Shown one piece after another: positions 7,815 to 12,498 of a stretch of 12,498 nucleotides of DNA. Position 1 is the first letter of the stretch. Each line of letters opens with the position of its first letter. The stretch is from positions 1-12,498 of the forward strand of contig JAIXYA010000046.1 of assembly GCA_027490485.1 (NCBI GenBank). The letters run 5' to 3'. The notes under the pieces were generated by a model. That model made no database searches. It was given only the letters and a program-made list of their open reading frames with translations, and was not told where the DNA came from. A program made the translations under genes and the position numbers. Origin of the DNA: Comamonadaceae bacterium (GTDB lineage: Bacteria; Pseudomonadota; Gammaproteobacteria; Burkholderiales; Burkholderiaceae_C).

Positions 7815-8279
7815 CTAGGGGTTTACTGTTTTTTTTTGCTCTGCCCGTTCTTCGCTGACGGGGGAGGCTTTTCCAGTCCACTGGTTGTTGGACCATAAAC
7901 CTGAAAGTGGCGCACGGCCGTTAGTAAAAGTGTAGGTGCCAAAGCCGTGGCGCATACCGTTCACATAATGGCCTGCATATTTTTCGCCATTGGAGAAAAA
8001 ATAAACACCGAACCCGTGCTTCAAGCCCGATTTGAATTCGCCTTGGTAGAGGTCGCCTTGGTATTTTTCGCCTGTGAATTCAAGAATCCCCCTGCCTTCA
8101 AACTTACCGTTTCGAAAGTCGCCTGCATAGGAAAACTCTGCTTCATCCAAAATACCGCGACAGTTGTGCCATCTGCTGACGTCGGCTCCCCTGCAAGTGG
8201 GCAAAGTGTCTTGAGCCGACGCCAAAGAAACACAGACCAAGCCCAGGCTTGCAAGACACATCCAAGGAAAGCGAATCAT
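7815..8279 (-). CDS. Exported MORN-repeat protein
   Basis: A 154-residue protein with a signal peptide (MCLASLGLVCVSLASA, cleavage likely after A22), then a short motif with two cysteines, C29 and C40 (TCRGADVSRWHNCRG), that could form a disulfide. Three to four MORN-type repeats run from about residue 51 to 136, seen as YAGDFRNGKFEGRG, YQGEFKSGLKHGFG, YAGHYVNGMRHGFG and LSGLWSNNQWTGK. MORN repeats in bacteria serve as protein- or surface-binding scaffolds; the partner here is unknown. The ATG overlaps the stop of the coiled-coil gene (ATGA, 8276-8279). The C-terminus is reached just after an A9 run: the frame reads EQKKTVNP and stops 23 nt before the first caspase ATG. One extra A in the message would continue into the caspase frame, so this may be the N-terminal part of a larger exported protease. 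Confidence 0.85.
   Translation of the reverse strand: MIRFPWMCLASLGLVCVSLASAQDTLPTCRGADVSRWHNCRGILDEAEFSYAGDFRNGKFEGRGILEFTGEKYQGDLYQGEFKSGLKHGFGVYFFSNGEKYAGHYVNGMRHGFGTYTFTNGRAPLSGLWSNNQWTGKASPVSEERAEQKKTVNP
7829..7837 (-). other. A9 homopolymer at the MORN/caspase junction, possible slippage site
   Basis: Nine consecutive A residues on the coding strand. In the MORN frame they read CAA AAA AAA ACA and contain A_AAA_AAA with zero-frame AAA codons, a known type of -1 slippery heptamer. A -1 shift, or insertion of one A during transcription or replication, changes the reading to EQKKNSKPLALD and enters the caspase frame without meeting a stop. Runs of nine A are long enough for known bacterial polymerase slippage. 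They are also a common place for sequencing length errors, so function is unproven. Confidence 0.5.
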
Positions 8280-9055
8280 GACTTTGCTCTCAAAGCCAGA
8301 CCTTGGTTTTTCAAGGCTCTGACTTCGGCTTCGAGTTTTTCACGGTTCCTTGTTGCCAAGCGAAACTCGTTGTTGTACTTGGCTAACTGGCTTTTAAGCT
8401 GCGACTTGGCTTGCACCAAGGCCTGCTTGTCCAAAGCCCATTGTTTGCGCTCAGCTTGAAGCTGCGTATGCCTGCCTTGCAACGAGGCGTAATCTGGCGT
8501 GGCATGAACTGTGGATTGAGGAAACTCGAAAGGCGTTTCCCCGTGTAAATCCACCGCAAGCTTGTGGGCCTTAGGCGCAACCACAGCCGTGAGCTGAGGC
8601 GCTTGGGGTTTGGTGAGCTGCCTGTCGTCTACTGCCTTGGCCATGACTTCCAGCCCCAAGACCTTTTCATCTTGGTCCAAGCGATGTTTAGACAAATCTG
8701 ATTCTTTTTGCCAACCGTCAAGCCGCTCTTGCTCTTTCACCAACTGATCATGGAGCAAGCCAAGCCGATAGTCTTCGCTGTCAACTTGCCGCATTTTGGT
8801 CTGTAAATGAGCAACCCGAGAAAGATGGCGCGACCCCTCAGTCGCAGGCGGAACAAGCCCCGACTTATCGCCATGAAGTTGTCGCAAAGCCTCCTCGGTT
8901 TTGCTTAACTTGGCATCTTGGTCTTGAATTTTTTGACTGAGTTCAAGCACCAAGATGTCGGAGGCGACGCTGGACCGAGATGTTTGCGACAACAACGACC
9001 CAACCGTAGCAATCACCGCCACAAGCAAAGACACTGCTAACGCTGCCAACTTCAT
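8276..9055 (-). CDS. Membrane-anchored coiled-coil protein, unknown function
   Basis: A 259-residue protein not matched to any family I know. An N-terminal hydrophobic segment (residues 4-23, LAALAVSLLVAVIATVGSLL) with one Lys before it looks like a signal anchor or uncleaved signal sequence, placing the rest in the periplasm. Heptad-like, Lys/Glu/Gln/Leu-rich stretches suggest coiled coils at about 35-65, 80-140 and 190-250. A Pro/Ala/Val-rich break at about 148-190 separates the last two. A helical rod tethered to the inner membrane is a reasonable picture. AAGGGTG a few bases before the ATG at 9055 is a good ribosome site. It starts 37 nt after the lipoprotein gene and its stop overlaps the MORN start, so it is inside the same operon. 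Unlike three of its neighbours, this frame is undamaged. Confidence 0.75.
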   Translation of the reverse strand: MKLAALAVSLLVAVIATVGSLLSQTSRSSVASDILVLELSQKIQDQDAKLSKTEEALRQLHGDKSGLVPPATEGSRHLSRVAHLQTKMRQVDSEDYRLGLLHDQLVKEQERLDGWQKESDLSKHRLDQDEKVLGLEVMAKAVDDRQLTKPQAPQLTAVVAPKAHKLAVDLHGETPFEFPQSTVHATPDYASLQGRHTQLQAERKQWALDKQALVQAKSQLKSQLAKYNNEFRLATRNREKLEAEVRALKNQGLALRAKS

Positions 9056-9092
9056 ACATCACCCTTACGGTTAGGCCACCCCTTCATGCAAA

Positions 9093-9896
9093 TTACTCTG
9101 CGTCTTGGCGTGAGCGATTTTTGGTTTTTAACTCTCTGGACAATTCAATCTCTTTTTCCAGCTCTTCAAAGGCCTTGGTGCGGCGAATCTTGGTATTGAG
9201 CACCTCGGTCTTTTGCATTTCCTTGGCCATGATGCGCTTCAAATCCGCTGTGGAATAGCTCAAACGTACATAGGCACGAAAGGTTTTGCCATTGGGAAGC
9301 ACTTCAATTTTTTCTCTTTGGTAGCCACCCAGTTGGACATCTGCCACCACACTTTTCGTCACTCGCTCTACCTCTTTGTTCACAGCGCCGTCTTGTGTAT
9401 TACCGCTTTGAGCTGCAAAGTCTGTCATGCGGGAGGAAACCATTTCGCCAAGAATCTGGACGAGTTGGCGCTTGCCGGACAACATCGCCATATCAATGGA
9501 AAGCTGAAGATCAGCTGAATTTTCAGTGGCATTTGCGTAAATGAAGTCAGGGGAAGACTCTGTATTCAGAAACCATGCAGGCACTTTGCTGATCGTGCTC
9601 TGCACCACTTTTTGACCCTCTGATTCACGTTCTGCTTCATCTTGTTTGTCCTGTGAGCGACGGTCCACCAAGGGCTTGGCTTCAACCAAGGTTTCCACCG
9701 CTTTCAGTTTTTCGCTTTGCTCATCCAAAGTGGCAGTCAGTTCTTAGATTTTTTGTTGAATTTCAGCATCTTGTTGCTTTTTCAACGCTTCTTTCTGCTG
9801 CATTTGCTTTTCTAATGGGTTAGGTTTGGTTGCACATCCCCCCAAAACCAGCATTGCAAACACCAAAGAATAATTAATATATTTGAACTTTTCCAT
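9093..9896 (-). pseudogene. LPP20-like outer-membrane lipoprotein gene with an in-frame TAA
   Basis: The first gene of the envelope operon. The ATG at 9896 follows AAAGGTAG at good spacing. It encodes a lipoprotein signal peptide with lipobox LGGC (cysteine 21); Ala follows the cysteine, which predicts outer-membrane sorting. Then comes a Gln/Lys/Glu-rich helical stretch. Codon 51 (9744-9746) is TAA. The frame continues at once with more of the same helix (ELTATLDEQSEKLKAVETL), then VPAWFLN and an LPP20-like domain (about codons 103-221: SIDMAMLSGKRQLVQILGEM, GGYQREKIEVLPNGKTFRAYVRL), and finally a charged helix to a TAA at 9093. A Gln codon (CAA) at position 51 would fit both composition and a single base change. 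A restart at TTG 9728 would lack the lipobox. Decay, readthrough and sequencing error are all open. Confidence 0.75.
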
Positions 9897-10115
9897 AAAA
9901 CTACCTTTAATGAAAGCATTTTTGTCAGTTAGCAGTTTAAAAGTGAAAGTTCAATTTACATAAGCAATTCGCCGGAAGTTCTTGCCGTTACAGGTTTTTT
10001 GATCACATTCAATAGGTTGATGATCAAAATTTACCCCCTTAGTACCCCTAAATCATTCTTTCTAGACTGGGCCATACAAGGGTCGGTGCATAATGCCCCT
10101 CACTTGTTAACAACA
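9897..10115. promoter_or_regulatory. Divergent AT-rich intergenic region between the envelope operon and cytX
   Basis: About 220 nt hold no credible gene on either strand. The region must contain the promoter of the lipoprotein-led operon (minus) and that of the riboswitch transcript (plus). I could not pick convincing -35/-10 pairs: CATAAT at 10089-10094 is the best -10 candidate for the plus transcript, without a good -35. An inverted repeat at 9997-10029 is listed separately. Confidence 0.4.
9997..10029. repeat. Inverted repeat TTTTGATCA / TGATCAAAA
   Basis: Two perfect 9-nt arms (9997-10005 and 10021-10029) flank a 15-nt loop. The right arm is part of a second, tighter palindrome, TTGATGATCAA (10017-10027). 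It is AT-rich and not followed by a T-run, so it is unlike an intrinsic terminator. Between divergent transcripts it could be an operator, but the half-site spacing does not match a standard FNR box. Confidence 0.4.
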
Positions 10116-10208
10116 AGCCGCTAGGGGTGCTGAGGTCTTTTATATGACCAAGGCTGAGAAAGTCCCTTTGAACCTGATGAGGTAATCCTCGCGCAGGGAA
10201 GCACGGCT
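10116..10208 (+). ncRNA. TPP riboswitch (THI element)
   Basis: A thiamine pyrophosphate aptamer in the leader of cytX. Visible core parts are GGGGTGC at 10124-10130, GGCTGAGAAAGTCCC with the conserved CTGAGA, then TTTGAACCTGAT, a P5 stem GAGG-taat-CCTC, and the 3' GCGCAGGGAAGC. The closing stem P1 pairs AGCCG (10116-10120) with CGGCT (10204-10208), and GGTC/GACC forms the variable P3 arm. Forty nt lie between the aptamer and the cytX ATG. A T6 run at 10232-10237 is not preceded by a GC-rich stem that I can see, so the off-state mechanism is unclear. GCCG at 10220-10223 could compete for the 3' strand of P1. Expected effect: lower cytX expression when TPP is abundant. Confidence 0.93.
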
Positions 10209-10248
10209 AAAACTACCGCGCCGAACTGCCATTTTTTGAAAGACATCA

Positions 10249-11532
10249 ATGGCGTCAACTCACCCTCCGACTAACTCTGTCTTGGCCCCAGTGGCGGCAT
10301 CCGAGCGGGTCTTCACCGGCTTCAGTCACGCCTCTTTGTGGTTCAGTCTTGGTGTGGGACTTTTGGTCATACAAATTGGTGCCTATTTGGTACCAGCCAT
10401 GGGCACACAAGATGCCTTGTTGGCTATTTTTTTGGGTTCCCTGCTTGGCTCGGGTTTGGTGGCCTGGGTAGCCAAATTGGGCTGCGACACAGGTCTGTCC
10501 AGCGCGGGTTTGATGCACCAGGTCTACGGCAGTGGCTTCGCCAAGCTTCCCATTGTGCTCAACGTCATTCAACTGGTGGGCTGGACATCTTTCGAGTTGG
10601 TCATCATGCGCGAAGGCACCCTCGCCATGGGGGAACAACACATGGGTTGGTCTGGTAACTATTTGGTCATGGCGACGGTTTTTTGGGGAAGTATTTTGAC
10701 TTTGCTCATGGCCAGCTCCATGCTGGGTTTGGTGCGAAGTTTTGTGAGCCGGTTTGGCTTGCCGTTGGTGGTCATGTCACTGGCGTGGTTGACTTGGCAA
10801 TTCCTGGGTGTTTTGCAAACCCAAGATGTTTCTGCTTTTTGGAACAGGCCTGGCAATAACAGCATGGGGTTTTTGTCCGCCATCGACTTGGTGATCGCCA
10901 TGCCAGTCTCTTGGTTGCCCTTGGTCGCAGACTATGCGCGTCACGGCAAAAATAGCCGTACCGCCATGTCTGCCACTTGGCTGGGTTACGCGCTTGCCAA
11001 TATCTGGTGCTACTCACTTGGCGTTTTGGTGGTGAGTGTTTCTTCGCCAGACATCAACTTGGTCAGCACCTTGTTACTGGCCCAAGGCGGCTTGTTGGCG
11101 CTTGGTTTGATTTTGATAGACGAGTTGGACAACGCCTATGGCGATGTGTATTCGGCCTCGCTCAATAGCCACAGCTTATTCAGCCGTTGGTCCATCAAAC
11201 AATGGGGATTGCTGATCGCAGTCGGATGCACCTTGCTGGCCATTGTCTTGCCAATGCACAGCCTAGAGCCGTTTTTGCTGATGCTGAGCTCCGTCTTTAT
11301 TCCGCTGTACGGCGTGATTTTGGGTCGGGCTGGAAGAGCACCTGCTGCCAATGCGTCACGCAGCATCTACCTGTTGCCTGCATTGATATGGCTGATTGGC
11401 ATTGCAGTGTTCCATTTGTCAGGGCAATTCACGCCCCAGTGGGGGTCTGCTCTGCCCAGTTTGGCAGTCAGCCTTAGCTTGGCTTGGTTGACCCGCGCAA
11501 ACCCAGCTAAGGATGACGCAGCACATGCATAG
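10249..11532 (+). CDS. cytX: CytX-type hydroxymethylpyrimidine transporter (NCS1 family)
   Basis: An inner-membrane permease of 427 residues, probably importing HMP (the thiamine pyrimidine precursor) with a cation. About twelve hydrophobic helices are visible, for example at residues 30-50, 57-75, 96-115, 136-158, 165-187, 211-230, 240-262, 272-292, 312-330, 336-356, 370-390 and 397-415. The motifs GFSHASLWFSLGVG near the N-terminus, NVIQLVGWTSFELVIM, and MPVSWLPLVADYARHG are typical of the cytosine permease/NCS1 family. The TPP riboswitch directly upstream and the neighbouring thiD favour HMP over cytosine as substrate. The ATG at 10249 follows GAAAG at 10238-10242. The 3' end overlaps the convergent thiD by 26 nt, with no terminator between them. 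Confidence 0.9.
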   Translation: MASTHPPTNSVLAPVAASERVFTGFSHASLWFSLGVGLLVIQIGAYLVPAMGTQDALLAIFLGSLLGSGLVAWVAKLGCDTGLSSAGLMHQVYGSGFAKLPIVLNVIQLVGWTSFELVIMREGTLAMGEQHMGWSGNYLVMATVFWGSILTLLMASSMLGLVRSFVSRFGLPLVVMSLAWLTWQFLGVLQTQDVSAFWNRPGNNSMGFLSAIDLVIAMPVSWLPLVADYARHGKNSRTAMSATWLGYALANIWCYSLGVLVVSVSSPDINLVSTLLLAQGGLLALGLILIDELDNAYGDVYSASLNSHSLFSRWSIKQWGLLIAVGCTLLAIVLPMHSLEPFLLMLSSVFIPLYGVILGRAGRAPAANASRSIYLLPALIWLIGIAVFHLSGQFTPQWGSALPSLAVSLSLAWLTRANPAKDDAAHA

Positions 11533-12349
11533 TTTTGGGGGCAAAGCCATGGTTCAAAGGGCCGTGACCTCGACCAGTGGTCACGCTTGCCCCCGCATGG
11601 ATGGCCGCCAAAATATAGCTGCGGGCCTGCACCACAGCCTCGGTCAAATCAAGCCCAAGCGCCCAGTGACTGGCAATCGCAGAGGACAGGGTGCAGCCGG
11701 TGCCGTGCACATTTTGGCTGCTGATGCGTTTGCTGCGCAGGGTATACGTGCTGGCATCAGCCAACAAAAGAACGTCGACGACATCCTCGCCTTGCAAATG
11801 CCCCCCCTTGAGCAGCACCGATACAGCGCCCATGGCCTGCAAATCCGCACAGGCCACAGACAAAGCCGCCTCGTTTGGCACGGGTCTGCCCAAGAGCAAA
11901 GCGGCCTCATCCAAATTGGGCGTGATGAGTTGAACCCGAGGAAACAACTCCTGCACCAACACAGCAACAGTTTCATCGGCGATCAATTTGTCGCCGCTGG
12001 TGGCAACCATCACTGGGTCCAACACCACCCGCTTAAGCTGGTAATGGTCAATCGCCCACGCCACCACCTCGACCACCTCGGGGGAGTGCAGCATGCCAAT
12101 TTTGACGGCATCCACCCCAATATCGTCCAACACGGATTGCAACTGTGTTTTCAAAAAAGCAGCAGGCAGCGATTGAATCGCTTGCACACCCAAGGTGTTT
12201 TGTGCGGTCAAAGCGGTGATGGCGGTCATGCCGTAACAACCAAGCGAAGCAAAGGTTTTCAAATCGGCTTGTATGCCTGCACCGCCGCCAGAATCAGATC
12301 CAGCGATGGTCAAGACACGGGGGTAATGGGCATGGGCAGCAGTGTTCAT
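11507..12349 (-). CDS. thiD: Hydroxymethylpyrimidine/phosphomethylpyrimidine kinase
   Basis: Phosphorylates HMP and then HMP-phosphate to HMP-pyrophosphate for thiamine synthesis; a cytoplasmic ribokinase-family enzyme of 280 residues, a little longer than the usual 265 or so. Family motifs are AGSDSGGGAGIQAD at 16-29, KIGML at 83-87, DPVMVATSG at 111-119, TPNLDEA from 143, and the phosphate-binding GTGCT at 216-220 with the catalytic-site Cys219. It is complete and intact. The start at 12349 has the sequence CCCACCC just before it and no Shine-Dalgarno, while a -10-like GATAAT lies 7 nt upstream, so a leaderless message is possible. It is divergent from thiO and convergent with cytX, and acts on the substrate CytX would import. 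Confidence 0.96.
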   Translation of the reverse strand: MNTAAHAHYPRVLTIAGSDSGGGAGIQADLKTFASLGCYGMTAITALTAQNTLGVQAIQSLPAAFLKTQLQSVLDDIGVDAVKIGMLHSPEVVEVVAWAIDHYQLKRVVLDPVMVATSGDKLIADETVAVLVQELFPRVQLITPNLDEAALLLGRPVPNEAALSVACADLQAMGAVSVLLKGGHLQGEDVVDVLLLADASTYTLRSKRISSQNVHGTGCTLSSAIASHWALGLDLTEAVVQARSYILAAIHAGASVTTGRGHGPLNHGFAPKTMHVLRHP

Positions 12350-12356
12350 GGGTGGG

Positions 12357-12362
12357 ATTATC
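12357..12362 (-). promoter_or_regulatory. Candidate -10 element of thiD
   Basis: GATAAT on the minus strand matches TATAAT at five of six bases and ends 7 nt before the thiD ATG, so transcription would begin at or next to the start codon. The hexamer 17 nt further upstream (AAGACG) matches the -35 consensus at three of six positions. Plausible but untested. Confidence 0.35.
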
Positions 12363-12366
12363 GTCA

Positions 12367-12379
12367 GGTCAAGGTGACC
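12367..12379. repeat. Perfect palindrome GGTCA-agg-TGACC in the thiD/thiO divergent region
   Basis: Five-base arms around a three-base centre, placed in the putative spacer of the thiD promoter and 24 nt before the thiO ATG. The position suits an operator that could affect both genes. No regulator is known to me for this site, and short palindromes arise by chance. Confidence 0.3.
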
Positions 12380-12402
12380 CGTCTTGTAAAGGCAGGGCTT
12401 TG

Positions 12403-12498
12403 ATGGCTTCTGAGCACTGTGTGGTTTTAGGGGCAGGCTTGATGGGTCGCCTCATGGCGTGGACATTAAGTCAGCAAGGCCATCAAGTTCAGCTTCAC
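12403..12498 (+). CDS. thiO: FAD-dependent oxidoreductase N-terminus, probably glycine oxidase ThiO
   Basis: Only 32 codons are inside the window and the frame runs off the end. The first residues carry a dinucleotide-binding motif, VVLGAGLMGRLMAWTLSQQG, that is GxGxxG followed by a helix, as in FAD-dependent amine oxidases of the DAO family. Next to thiD and a riboswitch-led HMP transporter the likely identity is ThiO, which oxidises glycine to the imine used for the thiazole ring of thiamine. The ATG at 12403 is preceded by AAAGGCAGGG, an adequate ribosome site. The identity rests mainly on context, since many FAD oxidoreductases begin this way. Confidence 0.7.
   Translation, partial: MASEHCVVLGAGLMGRLMAWTLSQQGHQVQLH

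Noticed and set aside
7947..8459. A 170-codon plus-strand frame across the MORN and coiled-coil genes
   Set aside because: It is antisense to two genes with signal peptide, repeats and coupled starts, lacks a ribosome site and resembles no family.
6188..9896. A changed genetic code in which TAA and TAG mean Gln
   Set aside because: TAG ends the ferredoxin reductase, MORN, cytX and thiD genes, and the affected genes themselves end in TAG or TAA. Genome-wide reassignment is therefore unlikely; local decay, suppression or error remain.
10017..10027. TTGATGATCAA as an FNR-type oxygen-control site
   Set aside because: FNR boxes have four bases between the TTGAT and ATCAA half-sites; here there is only one.
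10209..10248. Intrinsic terminator after the TPP aptamer
   Set aside because: There is a T6 run at 10232-10237 but no complementary GC-rich stem directly before it.
11513..12403. A 296-codon open frame antisense to the whole of thiD, ending at the thiO start
   Set aside because: thiD has all family motifs on the other strand; the antisense product is rich in His, Gln and Arg, has no recognisable domain and looks like a codon-bias shadow.
1..12498. CRISPR arrays, tRNA or rRNA genes, insertion sequences, integrases, attachment sites
   Set aside because: No spaced direct repeats, cloverleaf-like sequences, transposase motifs or terminal inverted repeats were seen by eye on either strand.

Overview
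The window looks like a chromosomal segment of a betaproteobacterium of the order Burkholderiales, probably Comamonadaceae-like (Limnohabitans/Rhodoferax type). This assignment is an inference from gene order and protein resemblance (a cysI-DUF934-cysH-cysD-cysN operon, a 7Fe ferredoxin next to a TrxB-like ferredoxin reductase, and a riboswitch-led cytX near thiD and thiO). No rRNA or other marker gene is present to confirm it.

Layout: 1-4759 (+) is the 3' part of an assimilatory sulfate reduction operon. It holds a 5'-truncated sulfite reductase, a DUF934 protein, an APS-type reductase CysH, and the two ATP sulfurylase subunits CysD and CysN, packed with 3-9 nt gaps or 1-4 nt overlaps. 4819-6191 (+) holds a 7Fe ferredoxin and a ferredoxin-NADP reductase. 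Together they could supply electrons to a sulfite reductase for which no flavoprotein subunit is visible. 6188-9896 (-) is a five-gene accessory operon whose products all appear to belong to the cell envelope: an LPP20-like lipoprotein, a membrane-anchored coiled-coil protein, an exported MORN-repeat protein, a caspase-like (peptidase C14) protease and an exported DUF4384 protein. 9897-10115 is AT-rich and divergent, with an inverted repeat. 10116-11532 (+) is a TPP riboswitch followed by a CytX-type hydroxymethylpyrimidine transporter. 11507-12349 (-) is thiD, converging on and overlapping cytX. 12403-12498 (+) is the start of a FAD-dependent oxidase, probably ThiO.

The caspase module is the most interesting part. 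It is compact and translationally coupled, visibly lower in GC than its flanks, and made of poorly characterised envelope families around a protease with an intact His/Cys dyad and an EF-hand-like loop. It also carries three reading-frame anomalies that the metabolic genes lack: an in-frame TAA after the lipoprotein signal region, an in-frame TAG inside the DUF4384 domain, and a run of nine A residues where a -1 shift would fuse the exported MORN protein to the caspase. Either the module is decaying, or it is expressed through slippage or readthrough, or the assembly has local errors. The sequence alone does not decide between these.

The remaining genes work as two pathways. Sulfate is activated to APS (CysDN), reduced to sulfite (CysH) and then to sulfide (CysI) with ferredoxin as the likely donor. 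The thiamine genes import and phosphorylate the HMP pyrimidine (CytX, ThiD) and start thiazole synthesis (ThiO), with CytX under TPP control.
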